A stretch of 5,216 nucleotides of DNA from Bacteroidota bacterium (lineage in GTDB: Bacteria; Bacteroidota; Rhodothermia; Rhodothermales; JAAAOL01), in contig JAAAOL010000395.1 in NCBI GenBank assembly GCA_009908885.1, positions 1-5,216 of the forward strand, written 5' to 3'. A program made the translations under genes and the position numbers. Of the stretch, positions 1-5,216 are shown piece after piece. The notes under the pieces are model-generated. The model saw only the letters and a program-made list of their open reading frames with translations. It ran no database searches and was not told the origin of the DNA. Numbering within the stretch: position 1 is the first letter of the stretch; every line of letters starts with the position of its first letter.

Positions 1-89
1 GGTCGAAGAGGGGGTGCCGCCAGGTGGTGCGGAACGTGTCGAAGTGCCACGGTTCGAGGTCGCCGATGTGGCGCGGGTTGTAGTCGAAG
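1..89 (-). pseudogene. 3' fragment of a serine hydrolase gene (second, truncated copy)
   Basis: Read on the minus strand, this encodes residues from FDYNPRHIGDLEP to WRHPLFD, matching residues 445-473 of the intact serine hydrolase at 903-2429 (numbered from its preferred start). The only difference within the 88 matched bases is at 67 (T versus G at 1076), changing a Leu codon CTC to Ile ATC. The match lies in the C-terminal DUF3471-like accessory domain, so the piece has no catalytic part. Upstream of base 89 (to the right) similarity stops abruptly. The frame stays open towards higA, but no ATG was found in it. The fragment runs off the left edge, so it is unknown whether it reaches a stop codon matching that of the intact gene. 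It is most simply a displaced or leftover gene end. It could instead be the tail of a re-started reading frame, which is less likely. Confidence 0.75.
2..89. repeat. Direct repeat, copy 1 (88 bp)
   Basis: This stretch matches 1011-1098 in the same orientation at a constant offset of 1009 bases, with 87 of 88 positions identical. The right edge is sharp (C at 90 versus A at 1099). The left edge may lie outside the window: only base 1 differs (G versus T at 1010) before the sequence ends. The two copies bracket the higBA pair. Confidence 0.95.
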
Positions 90-131
90 CGGCAGACGTG
101 GGCGAAAGGTAGAGCACCGAGTCCGAAATGT

Positions 132-443
132 CTACGCGATCTCACCGGCAGGCTGGACGTCACGATCCAGTTGCTCGCCTAGCTGCTCCTGGGCTACTTC
201 GAGATCGTAGTGCGCCTGGAGGTTCATCCAGAATTGCGCACTCATCCCGAAGAACTTGCCCAGACGGAGCGCGGTGTCGGCCGTAATGCTGCGCTTGCCG
301 CGGACGATCTCGTTAATGCGACGTGCGGGAACGCGCATGGCCAGGGCGGCCTTGTTCTGGCTGAGGCCCATCGGCTCTAGAAACTCATCCTGGAGAATCT
401 CGCCAGGATGCACCGGGGGCATCTTATCGGGTTGTGTCGGCAT
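132..443 (-). CDS. higA: HigA-type antitoxin, XRE/HTH family
   Basis: This 103-residue protein is the DNA-binding antitoxin of a type II toxin-antitoxin pair. It would bind and neutralise the toxin encoded just upstream and repress their shared promoter. The sequence shows the HigA/VapI signature: VHPGEILQDEFLEPMGLS at residues 11-28, a helix-turn-helix at about 28-49 (SQNKAALAMRVPARRINEIV), then RGKRSITADTALRLGKFFG and the family phrase SAQFWMNLQAHYDLE at 68-82. The length fits the family (about 90-110). An internal Met at residue 8 (codon 420-422), just before PPVHPGE, is an equally plausible start; neither has a clear Shine-Dalgarno sequence. The toxin gene ends 78 bases upstream, an unusually wide gap for this family. 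The family assignment is secure; activity is inferred. Confidence 0.93.
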   Translation of the reverse strand: MPTQPDKMPPVHPGEILQDEFLEPMGLSQNKAALAMRVPARRINEIVRGKRSITADTALRLGKFFGMSAQFWMNLQAHYDLEVAQEQLGEQLDRDVQPAGEIA

Positions 444-521
444 AGCGGTGTGACTGGTTCGATTGACAAGCTGCCCCGTCGAGCGTGTACCCGGGGCCGT
501 GGTGCAGGATCTGGTTTGCAG

Positions 522-803
522 TTAGTGGTAGTCCGTGATTTCGACGTCGTAGGCGTCACCCGATGACCATTCGAAGCAGATCCGCCATTGGTCGTTGATC
601 CGGATGCTGTGTTGGCCTTCACGATCACCAGAGAGCGCTTCGAGGCGATTCCCTGGAGGTACGCGAAGCTCGTCCAGTTGGACGGCTGCATCCAGCATAA
701 GCAGTTTCTTCAGCGCGCGCCGCTGGATGTCCTGTGGCAGCTTCCGGCTGTGGTCACGGGCAAAGATTTTCGCTGCTTCCTTGTCGCTGAAGGACTTGAT
801 CAT
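522..803 (-). CDS. higB: HigB-type toxin, RelE/ParE superfamily mRNA interferase
   Basis: This 93-residue protein matches the HigB (plasmid maintenance killer) branch of the RelE superfamily in length and motifs. It starts MIKSFSDKEAAKIF and has a helical middle (residues 24-45). The core is NRLEALSGD (52-60), then HSIRINDQWRICFEW (65-79) and the C-terminal GDAYDVEITDYH. Arg74 and the terminal Asp-Tyr-His are in the positions conserved in the family. Known members cleave mRNA on the ribosome and so arrest growth. No truncation is visible, so the toxin appears intact. The order is toxin first, antitoxin second, as in other higBA operons. An AAGGCGG stretch about six bases upstream of the ATG could serve as ribosome binding site. 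The stop TAA lies in the same reading frame as higA, with 26 stop-free codons between them. Confidence 0.93.
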   Translation of the reverse strand: MIKSFSDKEAAKIFARDHSRKLPQDIQRRALKKLLMLDAAVQLDELRVPPGNRLEALSGDREGQHSIRINDQWRICFEWSSGDAYDVEITDYH

Positions 804-818
804 CGGGACCGCCTTGCC

Positions 819-864
819 CGTGCTAACACGTTTAACATATCGCGTATAACGTGACGCGTTAAAC
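819..864 (-). promoter_or_regulatory. Probable higBA operator/promoter with overlapping inverted repeats
   Basis: This AT-richer stretch begins 15 bases upstream of the higB start codon and packs in several dyads. These are CGTG-CTAA-CACG at 819-830; CACGTT at 827-832 with AACGTG at 848-853; GTTTAAC at 830-836 with GTTAAAC at 858-864; and CGCGT at 841-845 with ACGCG at 854-858. HigA antitoxins autoregulate through palindromes at their own promoter, so this is the expected place for the operator. On the minus strand, TTTAAC (863-858) lies 17 bases before ATATGT (840-835), a possible weak -35/-10 pair. The symmetry is seen directly; HigA binding and the promoter hexamers are inferred. Confidence 0.45.
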
Positions 865-902
865 AGGGTTTCGTCCGTAGAAATCCATCGCTCCGTGTTA
901 CA

Positions 903-2429
903 TCAGTCGCTCACCCGCTCGAAGGTGATGGGCCGGTAGAACGTCACGGTCAGTCCGTCGATGCCGCCCTCCGGCGTCAGGTGGAACTGCAGGAAGGAAC
1001 GCGGCGGCATGTCGAAGAGGGGGTGCCGCCAGGTGGTGCGGAACGTGTCGAAGTGCCACGGTTCGAGGTCGCCGAGGTGGCGCGGGTTGTAGTCGAAGAC
1101 GAGGTGGTCGCCCTCCAGGCGGACGGTGGCCTCGCCGGAGAGGGGGTTGGCATAGGTCCCGGCGTAGCGTTCTAGCGGCAGCGACATCGGCGCATCGGCC
1201 ACGCGGGCCTGGCGCAGGGCGTTCTCGACACTGTCGGCTCGGGCCTCAGCCTCGCGCTGGCGCTCCAGGTATTCGGCAGACCAGTCGCGGGGAGGCTCCT
1301 CCAGGAAGGCATCGAGGATGCGATAGGTGATCGCCCACGGCAGGCGATTCGGGGCGCGGTTCGTGAGCACGATGACGCCCAGGCCGCGCTCGGGTAGGAG
1401 CGTCTGCAGCGAGATCATGCCGGTGAGGCCGCCGCTGTGGCTCACCATCTTCTCGCCCTTGTAATCGGAGATAAACCACCCGAGGCCGTAGCCATAGAAG
1501 TGGCGCTCCAGGTTCTCCGCGCTCCATGGGGATACCGGCAGCGGCATCTGAATCGTCTGCATCGCCCGGGCCGTGGCAGGCTGCAGCAGCGTGTCGCCGT
1601 CCAGGTGGCCGCCGCGCATCGTCAGGCGCATCCAGCGGCTCATGTCTTCGACGGTCGAGTTGAGCCCGGCGGCGCCCGGGATGGCGTCCACGTCGTCGTA
1701 GGCCACCACGCGCAGGGTGTCATTCACCACCTCGTGCGCGTCAGCCACGTTGGGGACGGCATCCAGCGTGTCGACGGTCGTGGTGGTGCGGGTCATGCCG
1801 AGTGGGTCAAGGATGCGTTCGTGTACTAGCGCGTCCCACGTCTGCCCGGTGACGGCCTCGATGACTTCGCCTGCTGCATGGTACATCAGGTTCTGGTACC
1901 GGAAATCCGCCCGAAACGCGCCCGTCGGTTCGAGGTGCGGGAGGCGGTCGATGATTTCGTCCTGGCTCAGGTCGTTGCCGATCCACAGATGATCTCCGCC
2001 GAAGGTGGGCAGCCCGCTCCGGTGCGTGAGCAGGTCGCGGATCGTGATCTGGCGGGTGATCCAGGGGTCGTGCAGGCGGAAGTCGGGCAGGTAGTCGATC
2101 ACGCGGTCGTCCCAGTCGAGCTGGCCCTCGTCCACCAGCATCCCCAGCAGGGCGGCGGTGAAGGCCTTCGAGTTGGACGCCACGTCGAACAGGGTCTGCG
2201 CGTCGACGGGCGTGTCGGTGCCGAGGGTGCGCGTGCCGTAGCCCTTCGCAAAGAGCAGCGCGTCGTCGTAGACGATGCCGACGGCCGTGCCGGGCGTCTC
2301 CCAGGCGGTGACGGCCTCGGCGATGTACGCGTCGAGCGCTTGGAGATCGACCGGAGCCTGTTGCGAACGAACGGGGGCGGCCAGCAGGAGGAGCAGGCCC
2401 ACGAGGGCGAGGAGGCGGCTGGAACGCAT
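903..2429 (-). CDS. Exported serine hydrolase, class C beta-lactamase family, with C-terminal DUF3471-like domain
   Basis: This is a 508-residue secreted or periplasmic penicillin-binding-protein-like hydrolase. Numbered from the ATG at 2429, residues 1-24 form a signal peptide (MRSSR, then LLALVGLLLLLAAP, then a likely cut near VRSQ/Q). The catalytic domain follows with S85-N-S-K88 (the SxxK nucleophile and base), the phrase RDLLTHRSGLP, Y178-Q-N180 (YxN) and H331-S-G333 in the place of the KTG triad. The last ~95 residues (YAGTYANPLSGEA onward) resemble the beta-rich DUF3471 tail common in this family. HSG instead of KTG fits family esterases and peptidases more than true beta-lactamases; the substrate is unknown. 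The frame extends to an ATG at 2525, adding 32 residues before the signal peptide, and I prefer 2429 because it puts that peptide at the N-terminus. A TTG at about 2468 preceded by GGAGG is another option. Residues 445-473 are duplicated at 1-89. Confidence 0.92.
   Translation of the reverse strand: MRSSRLLALVGLLLLLAAPVRSQQAPVDLQALDAYIAEAVTAWETPGTAVGIVYDDALLFAKGYGTRTLGTDTPVDAQTLFDVASNSKAFTAALLGMLVDEGQLDWDDRVIDYLPDFRLHDPWITRQITIRDLLTHRSGLPTFGGDHLWIGNDLSQDEIIDRLPHLEPTGAFRADFRYQNLMYHAAGEVIEAVTGQTWDALVHERILDPLGMTRTTTTVDTLDAVPNVADAHEVVNDTLRVVAYDDVDAIPGAAGLNSTVEDMSRWMRLTMRGGHLDGDTLLQPATARAMQTIQMPLPVSPWSAENLERHFYGYGLGWFISDYKGEKMVSHSGGLTGMISLQTLLPERGLGVIVLTNRAPNRLPWAITYRILDAFLEEPPRDWSAEYLERQREAEARADSVENALRQARVADAPMSLPLERYAGTYANPLSGEATVRLEGDHLVFDYNPRHLGDLEPWHFDTFRTTWRHPLFDMPPRSFLQFHLTPEGGIDGLTVTFYRPITFERVSD
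1011..1098. repeat. Direct repeat, copy 2 (88 bp), inside the serine hydrolase gene
   Basis: This is the partner of the repeat at 2-89, encoding residues 445-473 of the serine hydrolase in its DUF3471-like tail. The single difference is at 1076 (G here, T at 67). The surrounding coding sequence is continuous and typical of the family, so this copy belongs to the functional gene. Confidence 0.95.
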
Positions 2430-2584
2430 GGAGAGGAGCAGTTGGGTGAGGAAGTCGAGCCTCCGCAAGGTAACGCCTCCACGCAGCGACCGCAACGGAA
2501 GGCGCCACAGCGTCGATCTTCCCATGCGGCACCGCGTAGGACGCTATCCGAGCCCGAGGTCCTTCCTCCTTCCCCATTCCACCC
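2430..2584. promoter_or_regulatory. Divergent intergenic region
   Basis: This 155-base stretch separates the start codons of the minus-strand serine hydrolase and the plus-strand 145-residue gene, so promoters for both should lie here. I could not pick out a convincing -35/-10 pair for either. Bases 2561-2584 form a pyrimidine-rich tract directly before the plus-strand ATG, which excludes a Shine-Dalgarno site for that gene. If the longer serine hydrolase start at 2525 is real, the shared region shrinks to 59 bases. Confidence 0.3.
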
Positions 2585-3022
2585 ATGCCTGCCGACGATT
2601 GCTGGTTCGAGGACGCACGCGTACGCCCGGACCGAAAGGCGACGCTCGAAGCGCTCATCCACCGCGTCTTCGCCCGCCGCAGCGTGGCGCACCTGCGCGA
2701 CTGGCAGAGCGACTGGCATCGGAAGGATCTGATCCGCGACATCCGCTCGCAGAGCACGCAGTATGCCGCCGTCAGCGATCCGGAGAACGGCCCGATTCCG
2801 TTCGCCCTCGGTCACCTCCGCATCCGCGACGGGCACCTGGAGACCGTCGCCACCCCGCTCGCCGTGGAGCACCCCGAGGTGCTGGTGCGCCTGCTCAGCG
2901 AGTTCTTGGAGCCGGGCGCCTGCGTGTGGTTTCGGCAGGGCGAGGCGCAGGTCGGCTGGGAGATCCGTGGAGAAGGCGCCGTCGAGCGGCTGTCAGGGGA
3001 GGACGAGGTGGAGCAGGCCTGA
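2585..3022 (+). CDS. Uncharacterised 145-residue protein
   Basis: I do not recognise this family. The ATG at 2585 opens a frame of 145 codons ending in TGA. The protein has no signal peptide or membrane segment and is probably cytoplasmic. The first part (about 15-60) looks helical and rich in Arg, His and Trp (RRSVAHLRDWQSDWHRKDLI). The second part (about 70-135) looks beta-rich (PFALGHLRIRDGHLETVATP, then VWFRQGEAQVGWEIRGEG), with a helix near 96-108 (HPEVLVRLLSEFL) between strands. The tail is acidic (SGEDEVEQA). There are two cysteines (6 and 113). It is transcribed away from the serine hydrolase and converges with the exported protein gene nine bases past its stop. Coding is supported by the compact fit between neighbours and by its well-mixed composition with plausible secondary structure. 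Overlapping frames read as Arg/Ser/Pro-rich shadows. Confidence 0.75.
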   Translation: MPADDCWFEDARVRPDRKATLEALIHRVFARRSVAHLRDWQSDWHRKDLIRDIRSQSTQYAAVSDPENGPIPFALGHLRIRDGHLETVATPLAVEHPEVLVRLLSEFLEPGACVWFRQGEAQVGWEIRGEGAVERLSGEDEVEQA

Positions 3023-3031
3023 GCCAGCCCT

Positions 3032-4093
3032 CTACGATTCCGCATCCAGCGTGGCCTGCAGACGGCGCTGCCAGCGCGTCAGTCGTTCGCCCGTCGCCCA
3101 GCGATCCATCACCACGGCGGCTCGGGCGGACAGGCGCCGCTCCAGGCGGGCCGGGCCGACCCCGTCGTCCTCGATGCGATGCACGGTCAGGCGTTGCGGG
3201 TGCAGGACGACCACCCAGGACTCGTCGGGAGCGATCACCGCGTCCACAGCATCCGGCACGGCCTCTTGAATGGCAGACCACGAGAGGGAAGGCATGGGGC
3301 GGCCCAGAAGCGACGGTGGCAGAGCAACTTGGAGGGGAAGATCCACCATCACCTCCTGCGCAGACTCATCGACCCCATCGAGGCGGCCGACGACTCTCCA
3401 CCGCCCCTGCTGGTGGCGCAGGGCCCAGTTCGCCGGATCGGTCTCGCTCGACAGCTGCGCCCGTCGCTTCGGGTCGCGCAGGCGTGCCAGGTAGTCCGTC
3501 GTGGCCTGTTTCAGGGTTGCCTGCGCGGGCTCCCCGAGCACCTGGTCGATGGTCAGCCCGGTGTGCGTCACGCTGTCGATGGGGACGACGGCGAGCGTGT
3601 TGAACAGCCAGGGGTGGGCGGCACCCTCGCAGTAGCCCGCGCTGCGCTGCTCCAGGGCCAGGTACGCCGGTCCTGCATAAAGCACGTCCTGCACGCGGTG
3701 CCCCTCGCAATATTCGCCGTTGTACGGTTGGATGCCGGACCATCGCGGCAGCGTGCCCTGGGGGGCTGCCCACGCGAAGTCCTCCACCCAGTCGTTGTAG
3801 ATGCTGCGCTTCACCCCCACGCGCCAGAACTCGTCGGGGCGGGGGATGAGCAGTCCGGACGTGGCCGCCTCGACGCGGAAGGTGCTGTCGGAGTGCGTCA
3901 GAAAGAGCGTCCGATACACCGAGCGGGCCGTCGAGTCGGTGGACGTGGCGTAGTACGGCAGCGGCTTGGGGATGGGCTGGGCGAGGCGCAATCCCAGCAG
4001 GACGCCCTGGGCCTCCGGAGGCGCCTGCGCGTTAGCCGCAGGCGGGCCGAGCGTGACCGCCAGAAGGAGAAGGGCAAGCAGAGCGCGGAGCAT
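3032..4093 (-). CDS. Uncharacterised exported protein, possible DUF3298/RsiV-like domain
   Basis: This 353-residue protein has a clear signal peptide from the ATG at 4093: MLR, then ALLALLLLAVTLG, with a cut after PPAANA (residue 22). A GTG at 4132 would add 13 residues ahead of it, so the ATG is preferred. The mature protein has exactly two cysteines, both in the tetrapeptide YCEG (128-131 and 154-157), and they could form a disulfide. The second sits in YCEGAAHPWLFNTLAVVPID, followed by TGLTIDQVLGE. This resembles the Y-x-G-G-A-H-P motif and following 'tGk-l-l-dl' strand of DUF3298-type domains (RsiV, PdaC). The match is from memory and tentative. The C-terminal part (IAPDESWVVVLHPQRLTVHRI, about 287-307) looks beta-stranded, ending in an Arg-rich helix. 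It lies 47 bases downstream of the phosphodiesterase gene on the same strand and may share its transcript. No enzymatic motif was recognised. Confidence 0.8.
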   Translation of the reverse strand: MLRALLALLLLAVTLGPPAANAQAPPEAQGVLLGLRLAQPIPKPLPYYATSTDSTARSVYRTLFLTHSDSTFRVEAATSGLLIPRPDEFWRVGVKRSIYNDWVEDFAWAAPQGTLPRWSGIQPYNGEYCEGHRVQDVLYAGPAYLALEQRSAGYCEGAAHPWLFNTLAVVPIDSVTHTGLTIDQVLGEPAQATLKQATTDYLARLRDPKRRAQLSSETDPANWALRHQQGRWRVVGRLDGVDESAQEVMVDLPLQVALPPSLLGRPMPSLSWSAIQEAVPDAVDAVIAPDESWVVVLHPQRLTVHRIEDDGVGPARLERRLSARAAVVMDRWATGERLTRWQRRLQATLDAES

Positions 4094-4140
4094 AACGGGG
4101 CAGGCCGAAAGGCAGAGTGACCACGGCGTCACGGCGCGAG

Positions 4141-5216
4141 CTAGGGCGTCAGAGCGGCGTCCGGAGACCGCAGGAGACGACGTGCGACGGTCGCGTCGCC
4201 GTCATTGGGCGCCGGTCGCAGATCGAGCAAGTCCGCCATCAGATTGTAGAGGTGGACGTTTTCGAAAGGTTCCACCACGGCGCCAGCGTCGAAGGCCGGG
4301 CCGTGGCCGAGAAAGAGCCCGTGCATCGAGCGGAGCTGCGGGTCGTAGCCGTGCGTGCCGCCGTCGTAACGCTCCGGACGTTCTTCGTAGCGCGCCCGCG
4401 TCGTGATGACCCAGCCCTCGTCCGCGATCCCGATGATCGGGGGGATCCGGCGGTGCGCGTCGAAGTGGAGGCGGTCCGGCATCTCGGATTTCCGGTGGAC
4501 CGTCAGGTGCGGCGCCTGGCGGAGGGCGGCGTAGACGCTGTCTTCGCGTCCCGGCTCAGGGCGGAGCATGACGACCGGATTCCAGTCCACCACCTGCACG
4601 TCGTCCAGGTCGATGTAGTCGTCCAGCAAGATCACGCGCTCCGACGACGTGGCGATCATCCCGTGATCCGAGACGACCAGCAGATGCATCCGCCCGAGGA
4701 GGTCGCGCGCCTCCAGGCCATCCACCAGCATGCCCAGGTAGCGATCTACCTCCGCGATAGCCTGCGCGGTGCTGTCGGAGTCGGGCCCGTACCAGTGGCC
4801 TTTGGAGTCGACGCGGCTGAAGTAGAGCGTCAGGAACGACGGGCGCTCGTCGGCGGGTCGGTCGAGCCAGTCCAGCACCTGCGCCACGCGCGCCGCGCCC
4901 GGCATGTCGCCGTCGTAGGGCAGCCAGTAGGTCGGACGGTGCCCCTGGATTACCGCTTCCGAGCCGGGCCAGAACAGCGTCGCGCTCCGCAGACCCTGCT
5001 GCTGCGCCGTCACCCAGATCGGCTCGCCGCCCCACCAGCGGCCGTCACTCACGGCCTCGCGGTTGCCCAGGCTGAACGACGCGTCGAAGACGGGATCGTA
5101 CATGTTGTTGGCGATGATCCCGTGGTGCTCCGGGTAGAGGCCGGTGACGATGGTGTAGTGGTTCGGAAACGTCTTGGTGGGAAACGCCGAGATGAGCCCC
5201 TCCGTCCGCGTCCCCT
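4141..5216 (-). CDS. Nucleotide pyrophosphatase/phosphodiesterase (NPP, alkaline phosphatase superfamily), N-terminus outside window
   Basis: The visible 357 residues are the C-terminal part of an NPP-type metalloenzyme that hydrolyses phosphodiester or pyrophosphate bonds, usually outside the cytoplasm. The reading frame runs past the internal ATG at 5103 to the window edge, and those extra 37 residues hold the active site. PTKTFPNHYTIVTGLYPE carries the nucleophile Thr15, and HGIIANNMYDPVFD carries the oxyanion Asn36. Further zinc ligands are present: Asp136 and His140 in SRVDSKGHWYGPDS, Asp183-His184 in VVSDHGM, and His288 in GGTHGYD. Only the first metal-binding Asp (in the family's DGFR-like motif) and any signal peptide are missing, off the right edge. 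All visible catalytic positions are intact. Members cleave nucleotides, nucleotide sugars or choline lipids; the substrate cannot be told here. The stop is TAG at 4141-4143. Confidence 0.95.
   Translation of the reverse strand, partial: GTRTEGLISAFPTKTFPNHYTIVTGLYPEHHGIIANNMYDPVFDASFSLGNREAVSDGRWWGGEPIWVTAQQQGLRSATLFWPGSEAVIQGHRPTYWLPYDGDMPGAARVAQVLDWLDRPADERPSFLTLYFSRVDSKGHWYGPDSDSTAQAIAEVDRYLGMLVDGLEARDLLGRMHLLVVSDHGMIATSSERVILLDDYIDLDDVQVVDWNPVVMLRPEPGREDSVYAALRQAPHLTVHRKSEMPDRLHFDAHRRIPPIIGIADEGWVITTRARYEERPERYDGGTHGYDPQLRSMHGLFLGHGPAFDAGAVVEPFENVHLYNLMADLLDLRPAPNDGDATVARRLLRSPDAALTP

Noticed and set aside
473..497. GCCCC/GGGGC hairpin in the higB-higA spacer
   Set aside because: Only five pairs around a 15-base loop with no T-run, so not convincing as a terminator or attenuator.
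859..888. Nine-codon minus-strand frame (MDFYGRNPV) preceded by GGAG, between the serine hydrolase and higB
   Set aside because: It could be a leader peptide, but the GGAG lies only two bases before the ATG and such short frames are expected by chance.
1878..2732. Long open frame on the plus strand opposite the serine hydrolase (284 codons)
   Set aside because: It is antisense to a gene with clear catalytic motifs, and its product is a Val/Gly/Arg/Glu-rich low-complexity string typical of opposite-strand shadows in high-GC DNA.
2275..3603. A 442-codon plus-strand frame spanning three genes
   Set aside because: It crosses the divergent region, the 145-residue gene out of frame and the antisense of the exported protein, with extreme Arg/Pro/Ala composition.
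3179..4120. Long open frame on the plus strand opposite the exported protein (313 codons)
   Set aside because: The minus-strand frame has a textbook signal peptide and balanced composition; the plus-strand product is Arg/Gly/His-rich without motifs.
4104..4132. Small hairpins GCC-GAAA-GGC and GTGAC-CACGGC-GTCAC between the phosphodiesterase and exported-protein genes
   Set aside because: Stems of three and five pairs with no T-run on the transcribed strand; not enough for a terminator, so an operon remains possible.
4141..5103. Starting the phosphodiesterase at the ATG at 5103
   Set aside because: The frame continues to the window edge and the upstream codons encode the catalytic PTKTFPNH motif, so this Met is internal.

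Overview
This is a 5.2 kb piece of a high-GC bacterial chromosome. Hand-counted 60-base lines run near 70% GC in the large genes and about 57-60% in the toxin-antitoxin genes. Several genes lack a clear Shine-Dalgarno sequence, and two encode exported proteins with Sec-type signal peptides. The combination of a serine hydrolase with a DUF3471-like tail, a nucleotide pyrophosphatase/phosphodiesterase and an uncharacterised exported protein would fit a free-living bacterium such as a member of the Rhodothermota/Bacteroidota. That placement is a low-confidence guess, because there is no marker gene here.

Layout, left to right. Positions 1-89 hold a fragment, on the minus strand, of the 3' part of a serine hydrolase gene. 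It is an 88-bp near-perfect copy (87/88) of positions 1011-1098 inside the intact gene. Positions 132-803 hold a HigB/HigA type II toxin-antitoxin pair on the minus strand, toxin first. Overlapping inverted repeats at 819-864 look like its operator/promoter. Positions 903-2429 (possibly to 2525) hold the intact serine hydrolase (class C beta-lactamase fold) on the minus strand. A divergent intergenic region follows, then an unrecognised 145-residue cytoplasmic protein on the plus strand (2585-3022). Nine bases further on it converges with a minus-strand exported protein of 353 residues (3032-4093). Upstream of that on the same strand, the right end of the window is a nucleotide pyrophosphatase/phosphodiesterase (4141-5216) whose N-terminus lies outside the window.

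The phosphodiesterase and the exported protein are on the same strand 47 bases apart and may form an operon working in the cell envelope. The serine hydrolase also acts outside the cytoplasm, but nothing in the sequence ties it functionally to them. The most notable structure is the toxin-antitoxin pair sitting between two copies of the same stretch of the serine hydrolase 3' region. This suggests the pair arrived by an event that duplicated or replaced the end of that gene. No tRNA, rRNA, CRISPR array, transposase or integrase was seen. Beyond this arrangement I see no evidence of an unknown multi-gene system.
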